Positions 42,110 to 54,079 of a stretch of 64,000 nt of DNA are shown here, one piece after another; position 1 is the stretch's first letter, and every line of letters starts with the position of its first letter. A program made the translations under genes and the position numbers. The notes beneath the pieces were generated by a model. The model did no database searches. It was not told the origin of the DNA and was given only the letters and a program-made list of their open reading frames with translations. The stretch spans positions 5,539,001 through 5,603,000 of the forward strand of contig NC_070563.1 in the NCBI RefSeq assembly GCF_026914185.1, written 5' to 3'. Source of the stretch: Puccinia triticina (lineage: Eukaryota; Basidiomycota; Pucciniomycetes; Pucciniales; Pucciniaceae).

Positions 42110-44354
42110 ACTGTCCCTTTTGAAATCGGACCACGGCGATGTAACATCTGCCACCACCAATGTAACATCGCAAGACAGTTAAGTCGGACGCTTCCACCAA
42201 TGTAACATCGGTTCAAAACATCTGATGTAAGCGCGGATGTAGCCAACCGATACAATCATATTGGCAGTGTTAAAGACAGACAATCACAAAAAAAAAAATC
42301 AAGGGTTTCCCCTCCAAAATAATACAAGAAAAAAAACAGCCAAAAAACAACACCAGACCCAATACCCATCCCCTTCTAGAGAGGTTGCAAGTATTGGGCA
42401 GATAACCCCCAGCGCGCCGCATTTAAGGCAATTGCAAAGGGGGGTCATCAAGAATTAACCCTCAAACTGTGCAAGTGCAACAGCGGAGGGGCTTGAGTCT
42501 ACTCACTTGCTGGAAGTGCAGCACAGCGGGTCGACTGGAGTTTCCTACTCGCCACAGCTCACCCTATTTATAGGCACACTCCTCAATATCATTCTCATTG
42601 CATGATGACTGTCTCCATCACAACGCCACAAAAAGCCTGCACAACCATCTCTGGTTACACACATGGCGTCGTAGCATCCGCTAAGCCTTCCCATAACAAC
42701 CAATCACCCTTGCCATGCCACAGTTGATGACATTTATTCTCAACCTTGTCATCAACGCCTCACTGATATTAATCAAACCAGGCTTACTAGACCGTCAACG
42801 GGGGCTTGCTTGTCTCCCTGGATTACTTTGCTTACCATCCTCCTTTATGTCCACAATAAAACCCATACACAAATACTCTCCTAGCCCAAATTGTGTCAAA
42901 AACAAACAGACTCAATTCGGACTGCGCCGGCCACGAAGAGCAAAGGACAAGAGATGGCTGGTGCCGCTCGGTCGATCGGCCCCAGCCAAGCCTGACGGTG
43001 AGACATACACCGTGACCTTGAGCTTATGGCGACACCACGACGCCCGCTGAGGGCGTCCTTGGGTCTCTTGAGTCACACGGCGTCACGAGGGCCCCTGCGT
43101 CCGAATGGCGCCATGACCGCACCAACCGGCCCAGGGACTCCTCCGTGGCGGATCAATCCGTTGCGCCCAGATGACCGGGGCAACATGCAATCGCCCTTGA
43201 CCTGAGCGTCACAAGGACACCCACACAGAGGCATGGTTTTTTTGGCGTCACCATTGGCGCCATGGCACCCGCAGATGGCGCTTTGTGGCGCCTCTGGAAC
43301 CTTTTTTCATAGTGGCGCCCTGTACCGTCCCAGTGGCGCGAGTGTGATGGGTACGCCATATGGACGCAGCGACATCAGCCTATTCCCCCGGCTCTGTAAG
43401 CCGAGACATGTAGTTTTCAAGGGGAATTGTGCAGAAGACAAACCTTTTGAGGGAAGAAAAAGAATTTTAATTTGAGCCCTTGGCGCGAAACCCCAATCCT
43501 CAATTTATAACTTTTACACGTAAAAAACAAAAACCACAGTTTCCCCCTCCACTAGCACTTCCGCAGGTGATTGAGATGAAATATTAGCCCCTTGGTCTCT
43601 GCCAGTTCAACTTTGCTATAAGTTTGAATACCCAGTTTTTAGCCGGATGACTTCCATCTTCCAAGTTTGCACACACTTCCATTGATACTCCAATCAGCGC
43701 GCTCCGCAACAACACTCCTCCTACTCTGAATGAGTGATCATGTAGGCCTTTAAATTTTCCCTGTTTCAGAACTGAGGATACCCGGCGTGGAGTCTTATTC
43801 CTTATCAGGTGATTTTGGATCCCACCTTTGTAGTACCCAAAAAATGAAGTCGTAGGTCTTTGGATTCAATGAGGTGGCCTTATATTTATTGCCTTCACTG
43901 AGCACAGTTTATTACTCAAGGATATGTAGGACCTTTTTTTTTTTTTTGAGGTCTCACAGGTTGTGCTGTCTTTGAATTCCTGGTACATATTATGTCATAA
44001 CGCCGGTCTGCATTTGGCAAACATCTGAAAACAAGAACAAAATGTGCTCCTTGAAGTTTGCCGCTCTTGTTCCCGCATGAGACTTCCACAATTTTGCAAT
44101 TTCCCAGAGAGCAACCAGCATCAATTTCTCTTATCGCCAATTTGGTGTTGGGTCAGGTTGCTAATGTGTTTGGATAGCCATACTAAGTTTTGTGAGCGTA
44201 GCATTATCACGGGGTTCTTTTGTCTTGGAGGCGTTGTTGTGTCTACCTTTAAACATGTTAAATCATTTTTTGGTCATATCAACCCCCGTTAGTTAGTGTA
44301 TACTACACAGTTTGAAGGTACTAATTGCCACTAATTCCCAATTATCCGGAGTCT

Positions 44355-44662
44355 GATTCTACAGTTTATGGTAGTACCTCTGCACCGTCACCCACAGAAG
44401 CCTTGCTGATGATGTGTGATCTGCCCTCAGGTGACCTCAATTTTTCCCTGGTGCTAAGAGCAGAGTTTGGTTTGAACCACAACGCACAATGATGAATGAA
44501 TGCTTCCATTTTTTTCCTGAATCATTCAGTGATAAACTATTTCTTGCAGGCTCAGCATGGATTTTTAGGATCATTGAATTATCTCAAGTGAAAGAAGGTG
44601 AAAAGGCTGCCATTCAGGCTGAACTTACCAAAGCCCTCAAAAAGCTTAATATTGAGGACTAA
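44355..44662 (+). pseudogene. 3' end of an unidentified gene (right arm copy)
   Basis: Mirror of 33363-33670. Exon ending at 44430 (DLPSG), intron 44431-44549, last exon 44550-44662 with TAA. The protein end is lysine- and glutamate-rich (VKEGEKAAIQAELTKALKKL). Confidence 0.5.
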
Positions 44663-44780
44663 TTGAAGTGGAAAAATAGCAATGTTCACATTGGGCTGTG
44701 GTCAGCAGAATTTCATGTAATTGCATTTTGTAATTGGAGTGTGACACATGTCACAGACCAAATTTAACCACTGGTGCAGA

Positions 44781-45807
44781 TCTGAATAGTGCCAAAGGCA
44801 CTATGAATAGTGCCTCGTGCTGGGGCACTATTCATAGTGCCTTTGGCACTATTCAGAGTGCTGGGGCACTATTCATAGTGCCTTTGGCACTATTCAGAGT
44901 GCTGGGGCACTATTCATAGTGCCTTTGGCACTATTCAGAGTGCTGGGGCACTATTCATAGTGCCTTTGGCACTATTCAGAGTGCTGGGGCACTATTCATA
45001 GTGCCTTTGGCACTATTCAGAGTGCTGGGGCACTATTCATAGTGCCTTTGGCACTATTCAGAGTGCTGGGGCACTATTCATAGTGCCTTTGGCACTATTC
45101 AGAGTGCTGGGGCACTATTCATAGTGCCTTTGGCACTATTCAGAGTGCTGGGGCACTATTCATAGTGCCTTTGGCACTATTCAGAGTGCTGGGGCACTAT
45201 TCATAGTGCCTTTGGCACTATTCAGAGTGCTGGGGCACTATTCATAGTGCCTTTGGCACTATTCAGAGTGCTGGGGCACTATTCATAGTGCCTTTGGCAC
45301 TATTCAGAGTGCTGGGGCACTATTCATAGTGCCTTTGGCACTATTCAGAGTGCTGGGGCACTATTCATAGTGCCTTTGGCACTATTCAGAGTGCTGGGGC
45401 ACTATTCATAGTGCCTTTGGCACTATTCAGAGTGCTGGGGCACTATTCATAGTGCCTTTGGCACTATTCAGAGTGCTGGGGCACTATTCATAGTGCCTTT
45501 GGCACTATTCAGAGTGCTGGGGCACTATTCATAGTGCCTTTGGCACTATTCAGAGTGCTGGGGCACTATTCATAGTGCCTTTGGCACTATTCAGAGTGCT
45601 GGGGCACTATTCATAGTGCCTTTGGCACTATTCAGAGTGCTGGGGCACTATTCATAGTGCCTTTGGCACTATTCAGAGTGCTGGGGCACTATTCATAGTG
45701 CCTTTGGCACTATTCAGAGTGCTGGGGCACTATTCATAGTGCCTTTGGCACTATTCAGAGTGCTGGGGCACTATTCATAGTGCCTTTGGCACTATTTAGA
45801 GTGCTGG
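44781..45807. repeat. Second array of the 41-base hairpin satellite
   Basis: Starts with one forward unit, switches orientation within about 35 bases (at the CCTCGTGCTGG irregularity near 44815), then about 24 regular reverse units up to GCACTATTTAGAGTGCTGG. It begins exactly where the right arm ends, so the arm is bounded by satellite on both sides, while the left arm has the G run outside it. Confidence 0.95.
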
Positions 45808-47212
45808 TTCAGGGTGCCTTTTTCAATCAATTCTGTCATAGCTCTGGAACCATGAAATTTGGCACTATTCAGGGTGCCTTTTTCAATCAATTCTGTCATA
45901 GCTCTGGAACCATGAAATATTTCATCAAAAAAAAATTACATAATTGGAAAGCCATACTACCTGGCTGCCCATCATCATAAATCATCTGCCTTCCTCCTTA
46001 ATCAATTTCAAAACCATACTATATGAGCCAAGATGTGCCTTTTGTCAGCTTGGACAGTGGCCAGAGCTGGAGAATCTCAATTGTCAAATGAACTGTTGAA
46101 TAGGTGAAAGCAGGGGGCAAGTTTTCTTGAGGGCTGAATGACGTGGGTGTCAGGGGCAGCACTATCTCCTGAGCATCAAATGGATGTTGGTCCTGAGCAT
46201 CAATTGGATGTTGCGTTGACTAAGTGGTGGGGTTGAATATTTTGCCTTGCTGCTGGAAGGGTTAGAGAAGTTGAAACACATTGCTTCTTCCCTTTCTCAG
46301 AACTCCTCATTGACTGACGCACAGATGTGTTGATTGACGCACAGCTGCATTGAATCATTCACAGATGTGTGGACTGACGCACGGATGCGTCAAGCTTACG
46401 CAGCCTCTCTGGAGATGTTGCGGGACAACACTCTTGTAGAGAGGCTTATGCGCAAAGTCAGGCCGCGGGGCTGGCAGCATCTCAAAATCACTCAAATTAC
46501 CTCTTTAGAAATTGTTGCAGGAAAGCAACACACTTGGTTGACTATCCCAACAGATGGAATCCATCATTGTCCTGGCGCACAGATTTGGTGATATGTGGCT
46601 TTCTCATATCCTGTGAACCTGATTTTTGAGTGACAAAAGAAAATCAAGTCAAACTCCTCTTTTTTACAGTGCAATGCCTTGTTCCACTTCATGACGAATG
46701 TATTATTAATTCAGTTTGGTCAGCAAAGAACAAGAAAAGGCACAGGAAACTTTATTTAGGTTTTTTACTACATATTATGGGGTTTGATTCTGATGGTGAA
46801 TGATTCACCAAAAACAGCAACTTTCAAAAATAGGTATAAACTACTTATAATGTAAAATTCAAAATTTTGAAGAGACTATTATGATGGGATGACACAGGCC
46901 ATCCTATCTGTTTAAAAACAAATCAAGGTTTTCTGAGTTCGTGAGGTGTAGTGCGGAAAAAGGGTGCTCTACACCAAACGATTTCCTGCTCTCAGGCCAA
47001 AAGGCTGACATTGCGCGCAAGTCCCTCTACCAATGGTAGTGGGGTTGCACACGCCTCCCGCGCCCCTCTACCAAACTGGGTACAAGGGACTTGTGTCAAG
47101 TTCGCGGATGCGTTGACTGACGTACGGATGTCTGGCCAGGCATAGCGGCACACCCGGCGCGCATTCCACCATCACTTGGGCCACCAAGTGGCAGGCAGGC
47201 GCCGCCGTGGAC
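45808..47212. other. Repeat-rich spacer without genes
   Basis: Just after the satellite a 50-base block (TCAGGGTGCCTTTTTCAATC ... GGAACCATGAAAT) occurs twice, at 45809-45858 and 45870-45918. A motif TGACTGACGCAC.GATG recurs three or four times at 46310-46390 and once near 47113. The remainder is AT-rich with no coding sense. Confidence 0.5.
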
Positions 47213-47217
47213 TCTCC

Positions 47218-47422
47218 TGATGAGCTAGACTGAGGCTGATGACAGCGGACACGAGGCAGGGGCGAGTGGAAGTGGTGTGGAAGGATGAGGAAAGAGTCCT
47301 TCCACGCCCGCTGTCTCAGGTAGACTAACTACAGGATGTGACATGTGAGTGACAGACAGGAAACATGTATGTAGCAGACAAAACAGAAAAGAAAAGATGA
47401 AACACAAGTGACAATCTTAACA
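47218..47422 (-). repeat. 3' LTR of copia element A
   Basis: 205 bases, the shorter and presumably standard form. The GTCCTTCCACGCCCGCTGTC stretch and the terminal bases match the right-hand LTR. TG...CA ends on the plus strand correspond to TG...CA in the element orientation. Confidence 0.9.
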
Positions 47423-47587
47423 CCCCCCCTTGCTGCATACATGGAAAAAAAAATGAAGTCAGAAGTAGAAGAAACATAACAAAAGGAAACTGATTTAGAA
47501 GAGTTTGTGGGAGAAAAGAGAAAAGAAATAAATTGAGGAGAGGATTTACATAGGGTAAAAGAGAAGAGACTGATCAAGTAGGGAAGG

Positions 47588-50500
47588 TTAGTCGACAATA
47601 CCAAACATCAAGCAATGCTTTTCCAAGGCGACTCGAGGGAGAGGTTTTGTTAGCATGTCTGCCAACATATCTTTTGTTGAAACATGAATGAGAGAGATTT
47701 CGGATTCCTGGATACATTCGCGGATGAAGTGATAACGTGCGTCGATATGTTTTGTTCTGGCATGATGTTCTGGGTTCTTTGCGAGTGCTTCTGCTCCTTC
47801 ATTGTCAACGTGGAGCGGTATTGCTGTGTCTGGACGGAGGTGGAGTTCGGTGAGTAGATGACGCAGCCAAAGGCCCTCCTTGCAGGAATCTGAGAGTGCC
47901 TTATACTCAGCCTCCGTGCTGGAGAGTGAGACGGTTGCCTGCTTACGAGATTTCCATGATATTGCTCCATCGCCAATTCTATAGGTGTACGCCGAGGTGG
48001 AACGTTGATCATCACAATCCTCGGCCCAGTCAGAGTCTGAGTAACCTGAGCAAGTCAATTCACCACCTAGTCAAAGTTTTAGATTTTTAGTGGACACAAG
48101 ATAATTCAGGATCCGTAAACCTGCATGCCAGTGAGCAGCTGAGGGATCTCGCAGGTGCTGGGACAGGCAATTCACTGCAAAGGCGATGTCGGGTTGGGTG
48201 CATTGGGAAACCCAAAGCAGTGATCCAATGAGCTGCGGGTACGGGCCCGGAGATGGTGGATCCGAAGGGGAACGACGACCGATGTTCTTGAAGTTTGTGT
48301 CCGTGGGAGTGGGTACTGGAGTGTGCTGATTATTGAGGAAACGGACACATATTTCCTCAATGTAGTGTGATTGGTTGAGAAAAGTGTACTTGTTCTTGAG
48401 GTCTCGAGAGATTTTGATTGAGAGAAAATGGTTCAGCTCTTCATCCGCTCCAATTTTGAAGCGCTTGCCAACCGCTGAAATGAGAGAATCAACAAATTCG
48501 GGTTCACCGACTATAGCCAGATCATCGACATGAGTTGTAAGAGCGCCAATGAGTTTGCCAGATTTGAGTTGAAAGTAGAGAGTAGGATCGTATTTTGAGT
48601 TGACTAGTCTGAGAGCGATTAGCGCTTTGTGTAGTTCAATGTTCCACTGGCGTGGGGATTGCTTTAGTCCGTGCAGAGAGCGGTGAACCTTGCAGACCCA
48701 GTCGGGGTGTTGAGGGTCTTCGAAACCGGGGGGTTGTTCCATGTAGAGGGGTTTGTCAAGGTGGCCGTTAAGAAAGGCTGTTTTGAAATCAACTTGTCAA
48801 CCCTTCCAGTCACGGCTGGCTAGAAGAGTAAAGATAATTCGTAGAGTTTCCAAGCGGAGTGTCGGAGAAAATACTTCGTCATAGTCGAGACCCTGGATTT
48901 GTGAGTATCCCATGGCTACAAGACGAGCTTTAAGTTTTTGAATGGAATGATCCGGTCTGCGCTTAACTTTAAAAACCCATTTTGACTTGATTATACGACG
49001 TTTTGTTGGTCTAGGAACTAGTCGCCACGTTTGCATGCCGAGTAAGGAAGCGAATTCATCTTCTGCCGCTTTGAGCCAACGAGCCTTGTTGGGAGACTTC
49101 AGTAGTTGACGCCACGTTTTTGGGGTGTCAACATCCGGTTCCGCAGATGCCTTCTTAGACCAGTTGCCGTACCTCTCAGGAGCTTTCCTTTCGCGCCCGG
49201 ATCGGCGACAAGGGGGGGTAGGAGGCGGGTTTGGCAATTGAGACTTTGGCTGGTGTGGCGGTGGCGGTGATGGCAAACGGCGGCGCGGGGGAGTGGGTGA
49301 GCCACCGGGAGTGAGAGGAGTGGGGGGATGAGAAGGCAAAGGGGGGACAGGAGAGGGAGGGGAAGAAGATCTGTGGAGAGGGGGGAGTGAAATGACTGTT
49401 ATATCCGGCGACAGTGAGTTTGCTGGAGCGGGACTGGACAAAGAGCTTCCAGGTGAATCTGAGTCTGAAGAGATGGTGATTGGGGAGCGAGGGGCATTTC
49501 CTGGAGCATGAATAGACGCCGTCAGCCTCCTGTCAAAACGTGGTTTGAGGGGGATGTCAAGAGGAGGAAGGTCTGGCGTGGCTATTCTGGGAATCGGAGC
49601 CGGCTGGGGAGGGCGAGTGGGTATTGGAGAAGGCTCGGTGGTTCTGGGCGCAGTTGGTGTATGTTGTCCCTCGGCGATGGACCACGGAACTTCCACTGTG
49701 ATCGGATCTGGAGAGGCATTGAGTGTTGTACCGTACGGAAAGGTCAAGTCGTGAAAGATAACATCCCTGGATTTAACTACCAATCGGTTTTCGAGATCCC
49801 AAAGGCGAAAACCATTTCCGTCAGAGATGTATGAAAGGAGTATTGATGCCCGACCTTTCTTGTCAAGCTTTTTCCGATTTGCTTCTGGTACCTTGTACCA
49901 TACGAGACATCCAAAGGGGTGAAGGGATTTGAGATCGACCTCTGCAGAATCCAGAACAGACAGTGGAGAAAAGAAACCGCGCGGTGTGTTGCATGGGAAG
50001 GAGTTGTATGGAAAGATTGCGTGACGGAGAGCATCCACCCAGAATGATTTGGGGAGTCGTGCTTGGAGAAGGGACGACCTCACCATATTGCCAATGGTTC
50101 GATTGGTCCGCTCAGCTACCCCATTCAGTTCGGGTGAGTGTGGAGGACCTGGGTCGTGTTTGATACCGGCGGTTGCCAAATAAGATGCGAATTCAGTTGA
50201 CATGTATTCACCGCCATTGTCGGTCCGCAGAGCAAGGATTTTGTGAAGTCCAGTTTTCTCAAATTGCGCACGGAAAAGTTTGAAACATGCGAAGGAGTCG
50301 CTTTTTAATTTCATAGGGAAAACAGCAAGGTATTTGGAACAATCATCGACAAAGGTTATGAAATACTTGTAGCCCTCTCTTGATACTACCTCGTAAGAAC
50401 CGACGTCCGAATGTATGAGTTGTCCCGGACACGTGGAGCAATAAGGAGACCAGGATTTGAATGCTTTTTGGTGCATTTTGGATTGGACGCATATGGGGCA

Positions 50501-52081
50501 TTGTTGGACCTCGATCTCGTTCATAACTGAGGGTGTAATGTGATGACGCTTTAGCACAGACTTCAGAGATTTCAAGCCCAGATGCGAGAAGCGGTAATGA
50601 TAGCCAAGAAGGGAGTGGTCGATGGTTTTAGGAGTTAGAGAGATGGAAGAATGGGAGCTCACAGGCTCCGCTGGCAAGTAATAGAGGTTGCCCCTTCTAT
50701 ACCCTTTTCCGGTGGGATTCCCGTCGACCCGGACAGTTGCACTGTTGTAAAAGTCACACGAAGTCGGAGTGAAGACGACGGTCAGGCCGCCATCGCAAAG
50801 TCCGGCCACCGAAAGTAACGGTTCGTGTAAAGCGGGGACCACCAGTGTTTCAATGGATTTGTTACCGGCGATGGGGAGTTTGGAATGACCTTTGTGGGTG
50901 GCTTCAACGACGGAGTGGTCTGCCAGGCGGACCGGTGTGCGATCGGGTTTGATGTTTTCTACGGTCGAGGGGTCTGGAGTCATTGACATTGAGCACCCAG
51001 AATCGATGTTAGCATCACCAGCTGAGGCAGGACCAAACGCGGCAGAGAGAGAGGCCACTGCATTCCCGGCGGTGACTAATATCTCGGGGTCGGAGTAGTC
51101 CGACTCCTCATCTTCAGCATAGGCGTGAGCTGATTGTTGTAGGGTAGCAGCGGAGATGCGTCCAGCTCGAGCGGCTGGTTTGTTCGAGGTCCCATGACGC
51201 TTGTCGTAATCGGCCGAGTCTCCACGAGGCTTCTGATTCTTCTTATGTTCGTTCAGGATGTTTCGGGTGTTGTTACAGTTGAGGAGGTCGTGACCGTCGA
51301 CATTGCAGAAGTCACAATGACGGGTGGTCTCGCGTGGGGTTCGATCTCGGCGATGTCGAGAGTTAGATTGGGATTTGTTGGTGGAAGGCTTCGCCTTGGT
51401 TGAGGAGACTGATATGGGCTCGGTACTGTCATGAGTCTTGCGGCGCAAGTATTCGCTCTTCAGGGCCATGACCACCTTTTCCACCGAGATACTCGCGTCA
51501 TTCATCAGAGAAGACACGCAGTTGACCCAGTCATTGGGAAGGGAGTTGACGAGTGCGGTAGCGTGCAGCTCATCGAGAGTGAGAGGGTTTTCGCGCGTGA
51601 TCAGGGGTTCAAGTTTCTCGGCTATCTTTTCGACGGTATCAATGTGATCGAGCATGTCCTCGGTCTCCATTTTGCAGACGGAGAGCTTGCGAAGCCAATA
51701 CATGCGACCACCTGCGGAGCAGTCTTGATGGGCAGCACGGAGCGCCTCCCATGATCTCGCAGCATCCTTTCGATTAGGTTTGGTATACCGGAAGTTAGCC
51801 GGGTCGACCACTTGAGAGATGAGGGTGCAGACGGCTTTGTTGTCTCGCTCCCAGTTGGCTGGGCGTTTCTCAGGCTTGATCGGGCGAATAACGTAGTCGA
51901 TATTGAAGTTTTCAAGGAGCATGATCATCTGATACTCCCAGTGGGAGTAGTTTGACTCCGAGTCCGGAGCACTGAGTTGGATGATTTTAGCGCCCGGGAG
52001 TTTGGTGGTGGATGGTTCATCGGCTAGGCCGACTCCAAGGTTCAATGTTGGTGCCGGTATGGAACCGGTGGGATCCGACAT
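47588..52081 (-). pseudogene. Copia element A Gag-Pol with two in-frame TGA codons
   Basis: One continuous frame interrupted only by TGA at 48797-48799 (DWKG-stop-QVDFKTAFLNG, in RT) and TGA at 48071-48073 (STKNLKL-stop-LGGE, before RNase H). Domains in order: Gag (SNYSHWEYQMIMLLENF), zinc knuckle CDFCNVDGHDLLNC, protease NIDSGCSMSM, pre-integrase finger (HLGLKS ... CPIC), integrase (HSDVGSYE, RTDNGGEY, VAERTNRT), proline-rich linker, RT with THVDDLAIVG, RNase H (YSDSDWAEDCDDQRSTS, SSTEAEY) and DMLTKPL at the end. There are no frameshifts, so decay has only just begun, or the stops were acquired after insertion. Confidence 0.92.
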
Positions 52082-52204
52082 GATGAGAGGTAAATACGTC
52101 TGAGTACGACGGCAGGTAGGTGATCCTTCGGATTGGGTTACACAACTTCACTCGTTTGAGACCGTTTTTTAACGTGCTTGGTCGTGCTTCACAGCTGGGT
52201 TCTA

Positions 52205-52220
52205 GCGCGGGCTCATAACC
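52205..52220 (-). other. Primer-binding site matching half of initiator tRNA-Met (element A)
   Basis: Directly next to the 5' LTR. On the element strand it reads GGTTATGAGCCCGCGC, the complement of GGGCTCATAACC from the anticodon stem-loop of initiator tRNA-Met, not of a tRNA 3' end. Drosophila copia is known to prime from such a cleaved 5' tRNA half. Confidence 0.75.
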
Positions 52221-52551
52221 TGATGAGCTAGACTGAGGCTGATGACAGCGGACACGAGGCAGGGGCGAGTGGAAGTGGTGTGGAAGGATTAGTATCATTG
52301 CACATCATGAAGAGAGAAAAACAAGAGAGAAAGAGGAAAGGAGAAAAAGAAACAAAGACTATACCTGATGACAGCGGACACGAGGCAGGGGCGAGTGGAA
52401 GTGGTGTGGAAGGATGAGGAAAGAGTCCTTCCACGCCCGCTGTCTCAGGTAGACTAACTACAGGATGTGACATGTGAGTGACAGACAGGAAACATGTATG
52501 TAGCAGACAAAACAGAAAAGAAAAGATGAAACACAAGTGACAATCTTAACA
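52221..52551 (-). repeat. 5' LTR of copia element A, with 126-base internal insertion
   Basis: Starts like the 3' LTR, then after AAGTGGTGTGGAAGGAT has a novel purine-rich stretch of about 75 bases (AAGAGAGAAAAACAAGAGAG) and a second copy of the TGATGACAGCGGACACGAGG block, then rejoins the standard sequence. The rest matches the 3' LTR closely. Confidence 0.9.
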
Positions 52552-52744
52552 TCTCCTGTCTGGCTGTCCAGTGCGCAACCTCCACACCCATGTCCAAGAT
52601 CTTGCGCGGCGTTGGAGATAGGCGTCTAGTCGGTGCGCGGCCTTGTTGGGCGTCCAGGGTTTGATGGCGGGCGGGGAAGGCGGGGAGGGGGCAGCCAGGA
52701 AAACGGCGGTCATGCACGGGCACCGCGTAGATCCTTCGGAGGCT

Positions 52745-53088
52745 TCAGAGGCCGAGCAGCTTAAGGGCGTCGAACAGGGACTCCAGGTCTGGTTGCGAAA
52801 TCTGCAGGCTACACAGATGGTCAGTGGTCAGTGGCGCGGGAGGGGGCTTCATCGATGGGGGCACTGAACTAGAGGGGTCTTGGCCGCGAGCATGAGGGCC
52901 GCATGGCACATGATTATCGTCCTCTGATACCGGATGTTTGAGTGCATCCTTAGGCGCATGGGTGTTCTCAAGTCAATTACCGAGCCCGGTGCGGGGCGCA
53001 GGGGGCGCTCGTTGGAGCTGGCGAAGAGGCCGACAAAGTGTTGCCAGAGCGGGCCGTCGGCTCTGGACTCGCCGAGACACAGGCAGGT
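52745..53088 (-). pseudogene. GC-rich host gene fragment, unidentified
   Basis: On the minus strand an exon-like segment from 53088, after an AG acceptor, reads TCLCLGESRADGPLWQHFVG, LFASSNERPLRPAPGSVIDL, MRLRMHSNIRYQRTIIMCHA, LMLAAKTPLVQCP; it stops at 52849. A further segment, ISQPDLESLFDALKLLGL with a stop at 52745-52747, could be a last exon. It looks like real protein-coding sequence, but I do not recognise the family and see no beginning. The 52557-52744 and 53089-53194 flanks are GC-rich without clear genes. Confidence 0.45.
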
Positions 53089-53194
53089 CTATGTATGGGC
53101 AGCGGCACGGTTTTTTTGGCGGCGGAAGAAGAGCAGCCGGGTGTGTGGTGTGGGAGGCAAGTCCGTCCGGATAGCCGTGCATGGCGGGAGACCG

Positions 53195-53533
53195 GAGTAT
53201 GAAGTTCCTGTGCGCGAATAGTCCCAGTTAGCAGATCCATTAGAGAGACCGGGGTAATTTGAGCGTTTTGCCTTATGGACCTGGTGTGATCTCACTTTGA
53301 GATTGCGTCGCGTCCTCTGACCGAGATTGCATCGGCAGAAATTGATATTTTATCGACCGGGAGCGGGTTTGCATTGAGCACAAGCGCTATCGTGTCGAGC
53401 AAGGGCGAGGTTGCATCGTGCCAGCCCGGTGGAATCTCGCGAAAGCCCATTGAAAAGCGGCATCACGCGATATTGAGTTGATCGTAGTGTCGCAGATGGT
53501 CGATGCAATGTGGCTTGGGGCCGACGTTGAGTC
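53195..53533 (+). repeat. Repeat R4, left half, interrupted by copia element B
   Basis: Aligns with 41500-41870 of the right palindrome arm (AAGTTCCTGTG, CCTTATG.ACCTGGTGTGATC, TCGACCGGGAGCGGGTT, GGGCGAGGTTGCATCGTGCC) and ends with the target duplication GAGTC. The arm copy continues GAGTCGG without interruption, so it is the empty site. Confidence 0.85.
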
Positions 53534-53772
53534 TGTAGAGCGCAGAGATGATAATAGTGTACGAAATAGGAAAACTCCCCCAAGGGGAAAATAACATTGC
53601 CATGAGAGTAAGGTATTTATAGTATATACAAGTATGTAATTGGGTTGGTGAGAAAGTATGTAAAAGAATATACTACAACTATGTATATATATGTAAGTAA
53701 ATAGTATGTGTCTATGGAGTAAAGTGATGAGAAATATGCAGTAAACCATAAAGCCATAGCCCCGCCACAACA
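53534..53772 (-). repeat. 3' LTR of copia element B
   Basis: 239 bases, near-identical to 58726-58964; examples of differences are CCCCCAAGG for CCCCCCAGG and ACTACAACT for ACTAGAACT. It contains the TATTTATAGTATATAC stretch, a possible promoter or poly-A region. Confidence 0.93.
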
Positions 53773-54079
53773 CTCCCCCCCTCAACAACCCTAAATAAAA
53801 AGAAACTGTGAAAACAAATAGATGGGTGAAAAGACAATATGAGAACAAATTGAAACAGTGAAGCAAAATAAACAAAAAAACAGAAACAAAAATTGAGACA
53901 CAATTGGAAAAGATTTTGAAATACAATGCCAAGAGTTGAAATTCTGGTGTGTAAGGAAAGGTAGATAAGAAGGGATTTGATCCAGGGCGGCCAATTGACA
54001 ATAGAGAATTCACCGTGGGTGGGTCCTGGAGTTGACACATAAAATATAAAAACAAGGAGGTTAACTTCTGTCGAACCAA

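Larger units (their letters stand above)
40505..44780. repeat. Giant inverted repeat, right arm
   Basis: Reverse complement of 33245-37520, with no difference seen at the landmarks compared. It holds mirror copies of everything listed for the left arm: copia Gag start (40490-40624, minus), TATA region, R4 (41585-42260), MITE (41962-42109), the GGCGCC-rich stretch and the unidentified gene 3' end (plus strand, exons to 44430 and 44550-44662). Confidence 0.95.
47218..52551 (-). mobile_element. Complete Ty1/copia element A with LTRs and target duplication
   Basis: LTRs at 47218-47422 (205 bases) and 52221-52551 (331 bases), both starting TGATGAGCTAGACTG and ending GACAATCTTAACA as read on the plus strand. 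TCTCC flanks both ends (47213-47217, 52552-52556), a 5-base target duplication. On the minus strand a purine tract AAGGGGGGG directly precedes the 3' LTR and the primer site directly follows the 5' LTR. The 5' LTR is longer by 126 bases. Confidence 0.93.
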
